Shown: positions 48,829 through 57,436 of the stretch, piece after piece
How the letters are laid out: every line of letters begins with the position of its first letter
Position numbering within the stretch: the first letter of the stretch is position 1
Assembly: GCF_001298735.1 (NCBI RefSeq)
Contig: NZ_CYSP01000013.1
Coordinates: 1-64,000 of the forward strand
Direction: 5' to 3'
DNA length: 64,000 bases
Source of the DNA: Propionispora sp. 2/2-37
GTDB lineage: Bacteria; Bacillota; Negativicutes; Propionisporales; Propionisporaceae
Translations under genes and position numbers: made by a program
The notes under the pieces: model-generated
The model's database searches: none
What the model was told of the DNA's origin: nothing
Seen by the model: only the letters and a program-made list of their open reading frames with translations

Positions 48829-50163
48829 ATGGCAATGTTTTCAGGTTGGCAGAACACAATAAAGGACAAGCTGGTTCCTTTGGCGGCAAGAGTAGGGGAA
48901 GAAGCTCATGTAGATGCGATGAAGTCCGGCTTAATGGCGGTAACTCCGCTGACCATTTTGGGTGGAGTTGCACTGATTCTGGCGCAGCCGCCGGTGAATG
49001 CCAAAATGATTGAAGGGACAAACTGGTTTACGGCGATGCTGCTGAGCTGGAAAGCGTGGGCGTCGGCACATGCAGCATTCCTGATGCTGCCGTATCAAAT
49101 GTCGATGGGGATTCTTGGACTTTTTACTGTAATTGGTGTTGCTTTCTTTATGAGCAGGAAATATAAAATGAATGAGCTGAGCGGTGTGATTACGGCTCTT
49201 CTGACTTTTTTGTGCGTTGCGGCAACAGCGGGAACGGTGAATAAAGACACACCAGCCGTATTATATATGAATATGTCTTATTTGGATGCCAAGGGTATGT
49301 TTTTAGGGATCCTTATTGCGATGGGAACTATTGAAATCACCAGGCTGCTGGACCGGAAGGGGATAAAAATCACCATGCCGCCCAGTGTGCCGCCTATGGT
49401 CGCGGCTCCTTTTGAAGCTTTGATTTCCTTATTTGTGAATGTTTTTTTCTTTATGTTTTTAAATGAAATGTCTTTAACTCTATGGGGAATTAACCTGGCG
49501 CAGCTTACCATGAAGATCTTTTCACCGGTAGTTTCAGCCTCTGATTCGGCCGGGGGGATCTTGCTGATTATGTTTTTGCTGAATGGATTGTGGTTCTTTG
49601 GGATTCACGGTGGAGCAACAATCGGTGGAGTGACCATGCCGTTTTTTTTGTCCAATTTCGCGGAAAACGCTCAGGCCCTGGCGAACGGACAAGCTTTGCC
49701 ACATGTTCTAGCAGGCCATTATTGGATCTTTTTCGCCAATTTTGGCGGGTCGGGTGCGGCGCTGGCCTTGATTGTAGCTGCTTACATTGTTGGTAGATCG
49801 GCTCATATGAAATCGGTATTTAAAGTGGGAATCATTCCTGTACTGTTCAATGTGAGCGAACCGATTCTATTTTCGCTGCCGATGATTTTGAATTTATTTA
49901 TCTTTGTCCCCATGGTGTTTGTACCCATGCTAAACGGTTTGATTGCTTATTATGCTTTCGACTGGAATTTGGTAGGACGAATTTATATCAATGTACCGCT
50001 GACCACTCCGGGGCCCATAGGTGCGTTTCTATCGACAATGGATTGGCGCTCCGTCATTCTTTGGTTTAGCTTGATGATTGTTGATGTTATTTGCTATATC
50101 CCGTTCCTGAGGGCATATGATAAAGTTTTGCTGAAACAGGAAGAATCACCCATCGAACAATAA
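48829..50163 (+). CDS. PTS transporter subunit IIC, lactose/cellobiose family
   Basis: The 444-residue membrane protein is the sugar channel of a PTS in the CelB/LacE-type family (about ten membrane segments). Family motifs include AMKSGLMAVTPLTILGGVAL, LNGLWFFGIHGGATIGGVT and FNVSEPILFSLPMILNLFIF. It carries no fused IIB domain; IIB and IIA are encoded separately at 54178 and 54566 in the same regulon. It follows aggaggtatagggg. It should import and, with IIA/IIB, phosphorylate a beta-glucoside or cellobiose-like sugar after desulfation. Confidence 0.92.
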   Translation: MAMFSGWQNTIKDKLVPLAARVGEEAHVDAMKSGLMAVTPLTILGGVALILAQPPVNAKMIEGTNWFTAMLLSWKAWASAHAAFLMLPYQMSMGILGLFTVIGVAFFMSRKYKMNELSGVITALLTFLCVAATAGTVNKDTPAVLYMNMSYLDAKGMFLGILIAMGTIEITRLLDRKGIKITMPPSVPPMVAAPFEALISLFVNVFFFMFLNEMSLTLWGINLAQLTMKIFSPVVSASDSAGGILLIMFLLNGLWFFGIHGGATIGGVTMPFFLSNFAENAQALANGQALPHVLAGHYWIFFANFGGSGAALALIVAAYIVGRSAHMKSVFKVGIIPVLFNVSEPILFSLPMILNLFIFVPMVFVPMLNGLIAYYAFDWNLVGRIYINVPLTTPGPIGAFLSTMDWRSVILWFSLMIVDVICYIPFLRAYDKVLLKQEESPIEQ

Positions 50164-50235
50164 AAAGGATTATTAAAATTAGTCATTTTTCATGATTGTG
50201 TTTAGGGAATCTTTTTCTTGGGGGGAGGAAGAAAT

Positions 50236-52503
50236 ATGATGATAACGAAAAAAAGAAAATTGCTGATCGGATTGTCTGCTCTCAGCTTAACGTTGGCTGC
50301 AGTCACAAACTTGTGCATGCCGTTGGCGTTGGCTAATGAAACGGACCGAAATACGGGAACGCCAAAAACAACCGGGCAGATGCCAAAAACAAAGCCCAAC
50401 GTAGTATATATCGTATTGGATGATATGGGCTATTCCGATCTTGGCAGTTATGGCTCGGAAATCAAGACACCGAATATTGATAAACTGGCAAATGACGGAT
50501 TGATTTATAATAATTTCAACACATGCCCGGTTTGTTCGCCAACTCGCGCCTCGTTACTTACCGGACGCGATAATCATGCCGTAGGCATGGGGAGTTTGGC
50601 CAGTGTGGATTTAGGACCGGAAAATCCCAATATGAGAGCCAGGATTAACGATAATGCCGCAACGGTGGCGCAGGTGCTGAAAGCAAATGGATACAGCACC
50701 ATGGGCGTAGGGAAATGGCATGTTGCCCCAATCAGCACGGCAACACCGGCCGGTCCGTTTGATTATTGGCCGTTAGCCAAGGGCTTTGAACGGTACTATG
50801 GTTTCTTGGGTGGGGAAACGGATCAGTATGATCCGGTACTGATTTATGATAATCATGCGGTAGATACACCAAAACAGCCGGGTTATCAGTTTTCTGCCGA
50901 TATGATTGACAAAGCCAATCGGTTTATTAGTGACCAGGTCACGGTTGCTCCGGATAAACCTTTCTTTCTGTATGTAGCATTGGGGGCTGTTCACTCGCCG
51001 CACCAGGCGCCGCAGAAATATATTGACATGTATAAGGGTGTATATGATAAAGGCTGGGATAAAATCCGCGAGGAACGTTTTGCCCGGCAAAAGCAGTTGG
51101 GCATTATCCCTGCTGATGCACAGCTTACGGAACGGGATGCTAAAGTAAAAACATGGGAAAGTTTATCTGCCGATGAGAAAAAGCTGTTTGCCCGTTATGA
51201 AGAAACCTATGCCGGTTTCCTTACGTATGCCGATGAACAAATTGGCCGTCTGATTGATCATTTAAAGGCAACCGGACAGTATGACAATACCATCATTACA
51301 GTCATTTCCGACAACGGCGCAACCGACACAGGCGGAGAGTATGGGACGGATTATGATTTAAAAGCGTACCGTTCGATCAGTATGACCCCGGCGGAACTTA
51401 TCGCCCGCAAGGATAAAATAGGAGGACCGGAATTTCGCGGGATATATGCCAATGGCTGGGGAATGGTAGGAAATACTCCTTTTTCCGGATACAAGTTTGG
51501 TTTATATAACGGAGGAACCCGTGATCCGCTGATTGTGCATTGGCCTAAGGGCATCAAGGCAAAAGGAGAAATACGCAGTCAGTACGTTCATGTTACGGAT
51601 ATTACGCCAACTGTTTACGATATATTGAACATTGATGCACCCAAGAGCTTTCAGGGGGTTAATCAACTGCCGCTTGACGGGAAAAGCATAGTGGATACGT
51701 TTGCCGATGGCCAGGCACCCACCAAACATAATGTTCAGTATTATCTGTTTCAGAGTGACCGTTCCATTTATAAGGATGGTTGGAAGGCGATTTCCAATCA
51801 TAAGAAAGGAACTTCCTTTGAACAGGATACCTGGAAATTATTTAACCTGAATGAGGATTTTTCCGAATCACGGGATGTGGCTGCGGCAAATCCGGAAAAA
51901 CTTAAAGAGTTACAGGCATTATGGCAGAAAGAGGCAAAAGAGCATGGTGCCATTTTAAAAGAAACTCTTTCGGTACCTACGGCGTTCAGAAGAGATGTAT
52001 ACAAGGCGTATCCGGGAGTCAACCAGATGAGTTCCGGCGCTGGTCCCAATACGTATAATAAGTCCTATACCATTACGGTTCCCATCGAGCGGGACAGTAA
52101 GTCCCAGGAAGGGGTGCTGGTATCCCTGGGCAATTCATCGGCCGGATATGCGTTATTTATACAAAATAATAAGCTAATCTATCAGCACAATTATTTTGAT
52201 AAAGAAATTACCCGGATAGAGTCAAATGAAAAATTGCCGTTGGGAAAAGTCGAGGTGAAATATGCCTATACTAATACCGGTTCCTATACGGGAAAAGGAC
52301 AGCTTTTCATTAATGGAAAATTAGTTGGTGAAAAATTGATACCGCATACGCTATTCCAATCAAGCGATGAAACTTTCGATATCGGATGTGACCGCCACGG
52401 CATTGTGAGTGCATCCTATAAGGATAAGGGAGAATTCGCTTTTAACGGGAAGTTTGAATATGTGCTGTTTGAAATGCAACCTGCTTCCCAAGCCGCAAAA
52501 TAA
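50236..52503 (+). CDS. exported Cys-type arylsulfatase A, paralogue of the 46360 gene
   Basis: The 755-residue protein starts at ATG 50236 after ggggggaggaa; an earlier in-frame codon at 50218 overlaps the ribosome site. It has a signal peptide (LLIGLSALSLTLAAVTNLCM, cleavage near ALA-NE), the sulfatase core with formylglycine residue C100 in CPVCSPTRASLLTGRDNHAV, and the same C-terminal beta domain (ITVPIERDSKSQEGVLVSLG). It matches the 46360 protein nearly end to end, so an old duplication is likely. It is the second gene of the PTS IIC unit, which ties desulfation to sugar uptake. Confidence 0.92.
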   Translation: MMITKKRKLLIGLSALSLTLAAVTNLCMPLALANETDRNTGTPKTTGQMPKTKPNVVYIVLDDMGYSDLGSYGSEIKTPNIDKLANDGLIYNNFNTCPVCSPTRASLLTGRDNHAVGMGSLASVDLGPENPNMRARINDNAATVAQVLKANGYSTMGVGKWHVAPISTATPAGPFDYWPLAKGFERYYGFLGGETDQYDPVLIYDNHAVDTPKQPGYQFSADMIDKANRFISDQVTVAPDKPFFLYVALGAVHSPHQAPQKYIDMYKGVYDKGWDKIREERFARQKQLGIIPADAQLTERDAKVKTWESLSADEKKLFARYEETYAGFLTYADEQIGRLIDHLKATGQYDNTIITVISDNGATDTGGEYGTDYDLKAYRSISMTPAELIARKDKIGGPEFRGIYANGWGMVGNTPFSGYKFGLYNGGTRDPLIVHWPKGIKAKGEIRSQYVHVTDITPTVYDILNIDAPKSFQGVNQLPLDGKSIVDTFADGQAPTKHNVQYYLFQSDRSIYKDGWKAISNHKKGTSFEQDTWKLFNLNEDFSESRDVAAANPEKLKELQALWQKEAKEHGAILKETLSVPTAFRRDVYKAYPGVNQMSSGAGPNTYNKSYTITVPIERDSKSQEGVLVSLGNSSAGYALFIQNNKLIYQHNYFDKEITRIESNEKLPLGKVEVKYAYTNTGSYTGKGQLFINGKLVGEKLIPHTLFQSSDETFDIGCDRHGIVSASYKDKGEFAFNGKFEYVLFEMQPASQAAK

Positions 52504-52507
52504 GAAT

Positions 52508-52553
52508 AGAGGCCTTTCCTGTTAGAAAGAAAAACAGGAAAGGCCTCTTGTCG
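52508..52553 (+). terminator. rho-independent terminator after the second exported sulfatase
   Basis: agaggcctttcctgtt (52508-52523) and its exact reverse complement (52533-52548) form a 16-bp stem with a 9-nt loop; the tail is short in T. Confidence 0.85.
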
Positions 52554-52569
52554 CTTTTCCTAAGTAATT

Positions 52570-52613
52570 AGGAAATTTGTTTAATGGTGTTTGAAACTGC
52601 AGTGATATACAAT
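52570..52613 (+). promoter_or_regulatory. regulon box and promoter 4 (first anSME)
   Basis: The box AGGAAATTTGTTTAATGGT (52570-52588) ends in a -35-like TGGTGT (52585-52590); -10 TACAAT is at 52608-52613, spacer 17. Confidence 0.74.
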
Positions 52614-52695
52614 ATAAAAAAGATGCCTTTGCAGCCAGGGGGTGCTGTGAATGGGTGCCAGCATGCTTTTATTAATTGTTAAAAGGTGATAGAGG

Positions 52696-53955
52696 ATGGT
52701 AAACAGCCCAAGATCCGTTCACATGTTAGCGAAACCGGCAGGACCGCAGTGTAATTTAAGTTGTAAATACTGTTTTTATACAGAAAAGACGGCTTTGTAT
52801 CCTTCAACAGAAAATTATCATATAACCGGTGAAGTGTTGGAGACGTTTATCCGTAAATATATCCAGTCACAGCAGACACCGGAGGTGGCTTTTGTCTGGC
52901 AGGGGGGAGAACCTACTTTGCTGGGACTGGATTTCTACCGGAAAGCGGTTGCTTTGCAGCAACAGTATGCTGGTGGTAGAAGAATAACCAATTCCCTGCA
53001 AACGAATGGTATACTGTTAAACGATGAGTGGTGCCGGTTTTTGAAAGAAAATGATTTTCTCGTCGGACTTAGCTTGGATGGGCCGGAGGCTGTTCATGAC
53101 CGTTACCGGCGGTATAGCGACGGAAGACCTTCTTTTCAAAGTGTAATGAAAGGATTGAGGTTGTTAAAAAAATATCAGGTTACCTATAATGTCTTATGTT
53201 GTATTACCAGAGAGGCGGCTTCAAGCCCTATCGATATTTATCGTTTTTTTAAAAATGAAGGCGTTAAGTATATTCAGTTTATTCCCATAGTGGAGAGAAT
53301 GACTGATGGATTGGCAGAGGCATTAGGCTTAAGGCTGGCAACGCCGGTTTCTTTACGCGGGCCGAACTCCCAGCCTGAAGTGACGGAGTGGAGCGTTGAA
53401 GCGGAGGCATATGGCGATTTTCTGATTAAAGTGTTTGACCGATGGGTACGGCATGATGTTGGTGATATTCATGTGATGAACTTTGAGTGGGCATTAGCCT
53501 CCTGGATGGGGCTGCCGTCAACTGTCTGTGTTTTTGCCGAGAATTGCGGCGAGTCACTGGTCATGGAACATGATGGGCAGGTTTTTTCCTGTGATCACTA
53601 TGTTTATCCCGATTTCCGGCTGGGCAACATCCTAACAAACTTGCCCCAGGACATGGCGGCTTCCGACAAGCAGAAGCAATTTGGTCTAAATAAATCAGCC
53701 AATTTGCCCGATTGTTGCCATCGCTGTGAAGCCTATTTTGCCTGTCGTGGTGAGTGCCCGAAACACAGGTTTTTAATGTCACCTGACGGAGGACCCGGCC
53801 TTAATTATTTGTGCCAGGGCTATAAAAAATATTTCCGTCATATTCATCCCTATATGAAAGTTATGGTTCAGTTAATTGAGAATCACCTTCCTGCTGCTAA
53901 AGTAAAAGAGGTAATAAAAGGGCCGCTGGTTGTTGCCCGCCGATCGGGAATATGA
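52696..53955 (+). CDS. anaerobic sulfatase-maturating enzyme (radical SAM/SPASM)
   Basis: The 419-residue cytoplasmic enzyme converts the sulfatase active-site cysteine into formylglycine without oxygen. The radical SAM cluster motif is C19-x3-C23-x2-C26 (GPQCNLSCKYCFYTEK). The SPASM region has further cysteines (CVFAENCG, CDHYVYPDFRLGNI, CCHRCEAYFACRGECPKHRF) for two auxiliary [4Fe-4S] clusters, and the aspartate in the CDHY motif matches the catalytic base of anSME. It serves the three Cys-type sulfatases of this regulon. It is alone in its transcript, with a terminator at 53998. Confidence 0.93.
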   Translation: MVNSPRSVHMLAKPAGPQCNLSCKYCFYTEKTALYPSTENYHITGEVLETFIRKYIQSQQTPEVAFVWQGGEPTLLGLDFYRKAVALQQQYAGGRRITNSLQTNGILLNDEWCRFLKENDFLVGLSLDGPEAVHDRYRRYSDGRPSFQSVMKGLRLLKKYQVTYNVLCCITREAASSPIDIYRFFKNEGVKYIQFIPIVERMTDGLAEALGLRLATPVSLRGPNSQPEVTEWSVEAEAYGDFLIKVFDRWVRHDVGDIHVMNFEWALASWMGLPSTVCVFAENCGESLVMEHDGQVFSCDHYVYPDFRLGNILTNLPQDMAASDKQKQFGLNKSANLPDCCHRCEAYFACRGECPKHRFLMSPDGGPGLNYLCQGYKKYFRHIHPYMKVMVQLIENHLPAAKVKEVIKGPLVVARRSGI

Positions 53956-53997
53956 TGTGATAATAATGAATCTTCATAAACGAAAATTTAATTAATT

Positions 53998-54030
53998 ACC
54001 GTATAAAGATTTTTTGTATACGGTTTTTTG
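53998..54030 (+). terminator. rho-independent terminator after the first anSME
   Basis: accgtata (53998-54005) pairs with tatacggt (54017-54024), followed by tttttt. Confidence 0.85.
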
Positions 54031-54080
54031 TTTTGGTGAAATAGCCGAGGCTGACTTATGTAGGGGTTTCCTCACTGGTT

Positions 54081-54125
54081 AGGAAATTTGTTTAATTGTT
54101 CCGGTAGTAGAGGGGAAGGTAAAAT
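54081..54125 (+). promoter_or_regulatory. regulon box and promoter 5 (PTS IIB-IIA-CHR-anSME-activator unit)
   Basis: The box AGGAAATTTGTTTAATTGT (54081-54099) is identical to that at 43459 and overlaps -35 TTGTTC (54096-54101); -10 TAAAAT is at 54120-54125, spacer 18. Confidence 0.76.
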
Positions 54126-54177
54126 AGAACGTAGGAAGTTTCACTTAGTTAGCCAAGATGACAGGGGAGGTTTTGAA

Positions 54178-54486
54178 ATGAATATTTTATTGGTATGTGC
54201 TGCCGGTTTATCGACAAGCTTGTTGGTGAATAAAATGAAGGCGTCATTAACTGAGGAGCAAAAGGGCTGGAGAATTGAAGCCCATCCGATTGCCGAAACG
54301 GCGGATTTTATTAATGACTTTGATGTGATTTTGCTTGGGCCGCAAGTGGGTCATAAACTGAACGCAGTTAAAAAAGATTTCGAATCCTATAACAAACCGA
54401 TTGCCGTCATTAATCCGGTGGACTATGGCATGGGGCGGGGAAAAGAGGTTGTCGAATTTGCGGCCAAGCTTTATAGGGAGCAATAA
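54178..54486 (+). CDS. PTS sugar transporter subunit IIB, lactose/cellobiose family
   Basis: The 102-residue cytoplasmic protein passes phosphate to the incoming sugar. The phospho-cysteine is residue 8 in MNILLVCAAGLSTSLLV, the usual P-loop-like site of this family, followed by IEAHPIAETAD and VILLGPQVGHKLNAVKKDFE. ATG 54178 has ggggagg at 6 nt; the upstream frame from 54088 has none. It partners with the IIC at 48829 and the IIA at 54566. Confidence 0.93.
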   Translation: MNILLVCAAGLSTSLLVNKMKASLTEEQKGWRIEAHPIAETADFINDFDVILLGPQVGHKLNAVKKDFESYNKPIAVINPVDYGMGRGKEVVEFAAKLYREQ

Positions 54487-54565
54487 CGAGTGGATTTGTA
54501 TAGCTGGCTGAATTGAAATTGGTAACAAGAAAACCAAATGTGAATCTGAAAGGTGATCAATCAAG

Positions 54566-54868
54566 ATGAATGAAGAAACATTGATGATGATGATACTGGG
54601 AGCTGGAGAAGCCAACCGACTGGCTATGTCTGCTATCAGTGAAGTGAAGAGTAAAAATTTTGACAAGGCTAGAGAACTCATTAAGGAAGCCAGCAAAAAA
54701 TCGGTGGAAACCCATAAAATTCAAACCGAGTTGATACAAAAAGAAGCCCGCAATGAAAAAGTTGAATTAAGCTTGTTGATGGTCCATGCGCAGGATCATT
54801 TAATGAATTCCATTTTGGTTATTGATATGGTGGAAGAATTGATTGATGTGTTTGAGGCTTATCAATAA
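54566..54868 (+). CDS. PTS sugar transporter subunit IIA, lactose/cellobiose family
   Basis: The 100-residue protein is a small three-helix trimer-type IIA. The phosphorylated histidine is in LLMVHAQDHLMNSIL (about H74; a second histidine follows at 78). The N-terminal EETLMMMILGAGEANRLAMS is the family's first helix. It takes phosphate from HPr and gives it to the IIB encoded 79 nt upstream. Confidence 0.92.
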   Translation: MNEETLMMMILGAGEANRLAMSAISEVKSKNFDKARELIKEASKKSVETHKIQTELIQKEARNEKVELSLLMVHAQDHLMNSILVIDMVEELIDVFEAYQ

Positions 54869-55028
54869 ACAGATAGGCATGTACCGTAACAATAAGAGTG
54901 GATGTGTAGACTACGGAGACAACCGACAACTTTTGGTGATAGAACCGATAGCCTCAACAATGGATAATTGCCTTGTTGGGGTTATTGCAAATATAGTTAT
55001 GGAAATTAACAATAAGTAGGTATTTTTA

Positions 55029-55613
55029 ATGGGAAAAAGTGAGAAAAAGTACCGGTTCTTTTTATGTGTCGAACTGTTTTGGAGCTTTTTTAAATTGTCC
55101 CCTATTTCATTTGGCGGCGGCTTTGCCATGGTACCGGTGTTGGAACGGGAAATCGTCACCAAGAAACAATGGATTGAAAAAGATAAAATCGTGGATATTT
55201 TCGCACTGGCTCAGTCGGCTCCGGGAGCCATTGCTACCAATTCAGCTATTTTTGTCGGCTACCAGATTGCCGGCGTGCCGGGTGCTTTTGCCGCTATGCT
55301 GGGAATGGTTATTCCAACCTTTGTGATTGTAGTCGCATTAGCATCGGCGTTTGTTTCCTTTCAGCACAATGAACATGTTCTGGCCGTTCTGGCTGGCATC
55401 CGCCCGGTGATTGTGGCGCTGATTGCTTCTGCTGCTTATAAAATGGCCCATTCGGCATTGATCGATAAGATTAGCTGGCTGATATGCCTGGGAAGTCTGG
55501 CTGTATTATTGTTTTGCCCGCAATTTAATATCATTCTGGTTATTTTGACAGGGGCTTTGCTGGGCGTCATTATCACCAGTATTAAAGTGCGGACAAGAGA
55601 TAGAGAGGCTTAA
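55029..55613 (+). CDS. CHR-family (chromate transporter) short protein 1
   Basis: The 194-residue membrane protein is a one-domain CHR protein. It has the conserved SFGGGFAMVPVLEREIV near the N-terminus, QSAPGAIATNSAIFVGYQIA, and about six membrane segments. Short CHR proteins usually occur as pairs, here with the gene 30 nt downstream. CHR proteins move chromate and probably sulfate in exchange for protons. In a sulfatase regulon the natural cargo is sulfate. Confidence 0.88.
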   Translation: MGKSEKKYRFFLCVELFWSFFKLSPISFGGGFAMVPVLEREIVTKKQWIEKDKIVDIFALAQSAPGAIATNSAIFVGYQIAGVPGAFAAMLGMVIPTFVIVVALASAFVSFQHNEHVLAVLAGIRPVIVALIASAAYKMAHSALIDKISWLICLGSLAVLLFCPQFNIILVILTGALLGVIITSIKVRTRDREA

Positions 55614-55643
55614 GGTAACTATAAAGAAAGTGGACGAAACGAG

Positions 55644-56183
55644 ATGCATTTATATTTAGATCTGTTTATTACGTTTTTCAAAATCGGATTTGTCGGATTT
55701 GGCGGTGGCTATGCGATCATTCCGATTATTGAGAGTGAGGTAACACGGCACCAATGGCTTGATACCAAACAGCTTACCGACATTATTGCCATTGCGGCAA
55801 TGGCCCCGGGACCGATCGCTGCCAACAGCGGATCAGTCATTGGCTTTAAGCTAGCTCAAGGCATTGGTGCGGTTATAACCTGTGTAGCGATCACGCTGCC
55901 TTCATTATTGGTCATTTTGATACTGGGAAAGCTATTTCTCAAGTTTCAGGATCATCCTTTAGTCCGGTCAATATTTTACGGCCTGAGGGCAACGATTATT
56001 GGAACGATTGTGTTTGCAGCGGTTAAATTCGCCATCAGCAATGGCATTGTGGGCGGCAGCAGCTTGATTGACTGGAAGAGTGCTGCCATTGTGCTAATTA
56101 GCTTTTGGCTTTTAGTAAAAAGCAAAGTAAATCCAGTTTTCCTGCTCATTGGAGCAGGAGTTGTCGGGGAATTGATATTTTAA
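55644..56183 (+). CDS. CHR-family (chromate transporter) short protein 2
   Basis: The 179-residue membrane protein is the partner of the preceding CHR protein: KIGFVGFGGGYAIIPIIESE, MAPGPIAANSGSVIGFKLAQ and about six membrane segments. The two short proteins normally insert in opposite orientations and work together. The gene is part of the IIB-IIA-CHR-anSME unit, so sulfate released from the sulfatase substrates is the likely physiological cargo. Confidence 0.88.
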   Translation: MHLYLDLFITFFKIGFVGFGGGYAIIPIIESEVTRHQWLDTKQLTDIIAIAAMAPGPIAANSGSVIGFKLAQGIGAVITCVAITLPSLLVILILGKLFLKFQDHPLVRSIFYGLRATIIGTIVFAAVKFAISNGIVGGSSLIDWKSAAIVLISFWLLVKSKVNPVFLLIGAGVVGELIF

Positions 56184-56276
56184 GTATGTATTGCAAAAAA
56201 CGTGTAACATAATGTAATATTATGTCGAATACGTTGGTGTCTAAATTATCCTAATTACAGATAAAGGAGAGAATAT

Positions 56277-57404
56277 ATGCCGCCTTTGGTGCTGATGGTG
56301 AAGCCGGCATCCAGTGATTGCAATCTGGCCTGCTCCTACTGCTTTTACCATTCGCTTGCCCGGGAAAGAAACACAGCGTCCTATGGCAGGATGTCGGACG
56401 ATTGCCTGGAATGCCTCGTAAAGAAAGCCATGCAATATGCGGAGGGCTCCTGTACTTTTGCTTTTCAGGGCGGAGAGCCGACTCTTGCCGGACTGGATTT
56501 TTATAAGCAATTTATCTCCTTAGAGAAAAAATATAATGTCCGGGGAATTGACGTTCAGCATGCACTGCAGACTAATGGAACGCTAATTACCGGGGAGTGG
56601 GCAAGGTTTCTTGCCGGGAACCGTTTTATGGTAGGCCTGTCACTGGATGGAAGCGTTGACCTTCATGATGCCAACCGGCTGGATGTTAACGGGCAGGGCA
56701 CTTATCACCGGGTAATGAATGCGCTCCATTTGCTGGATGAATATCATGTGGACTATAACGTGCTGGCTGTCATAAGTAAAACAATTGTCCGGAAAGGTCG
56801 GAAAATTTATAACTTCTTTAAAAATAAACAGATCAGGTATGTCCAGTTTATTCCATGCATAGAACCATATGGGAAATATACCCAAACCTATTCACCTAGC
56901 CCAAATGAATTTGCTGCTTTTCTAATGGAAGTATTTGATCTTTGGTACAGTGACCTAAAAAAAGGGAAAGCGGTTAGCATTCAGTATTTCGACAATCTGC
57001 TCGGGTTGGTTGCGGGGTTTGCTCCCGAAGTATGCGGCATGTCCGGAAGTTGTCAGTGCAATTTAGTCGTGGAGGCAGATGGGGGGGGATACCCATGCGA
57101 TTTTTATGCAACTGATGCCTGGCACTTAGGTAATATAAGTGAAATGGATATCGGTGATTTTGTACATACCGGACAGGCTCGGCGGTTTGTAGACAGTTCC
57201 CGGCATATCCACGAAGAATGTAAAATTTGCAAATGGTATTCGTTTTGCCGCGGAGGCTGCCGGCGGTTTAGAGAACCATTTGACGGAGAACAACCTGGTT
57301 TAAATAAATTTTGCAAAGGATATAAGCGATTTTTCCCATATGTGTTACCAAGGCTACAAATTCTTGCGCAGAAAATACTTGATACCGGGAAGCTGCGCAC
57401 CTAG
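56277..57404 (+). CDS. second anaerobic sulfatase-maturating enzyme (radical SAM/SPASM)
   Basis: The 375-residue protein has the radical SAM motif C15-x3-C19-x2-C22 (SSDCNLACSYCFYHS), CGMSGSCQCNL, CDFYATDAWHLGNI with the catalytic aspartate, and C-terminal SPASM cysteines (CKICKWYSFCRGGCRRF). It is a full-length anSME and distinct from the one at 52696. Two such enzymes for three Cys-type sulfatases may be specialised, for example one for the cytoplasmic CVPSR substrate and one for the exported CSPTR substrates; this split is inference. It follows the CHR pair and precedes the activator. Confidence 0.92.
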   Translation: MPPLVLMVKPASSDCNLACSYCFYHSLARERNTASYGRMSDDCLECLVKKAMQYAEGSCTFAFQGGEPTLAGLDFYKQFISLEKKYNVRGIDVQHALQTNGTLITGEWARFLAGNRFMVGLSLDGSVDLHDANRLDVNGQGTYHRVMNALHLLDEYHVDYNVLAVISKTIVRKGRKIYNFFKNKQIRYVQFIPCIEPYGKYTQTYSPSPNEFAAFLMEVFDLWYSDLKKGKAVSIQYFDNLLGLVAGFAPEVCGMSGSCQCNLVVEADGGGYPCDFYATDAWHLGNISEMDIGDFVHTGQARRFVDSSRHIHEECKICKWYSFCRGGCRRFREPFDGEQPGLNKFCKGYKRFFPYVLPRLQILAQKILDTGKLRT

Positions 57405-57436
57405 TAAGATCGCAAAAAGAGGGGGCGGTGTAAGAC

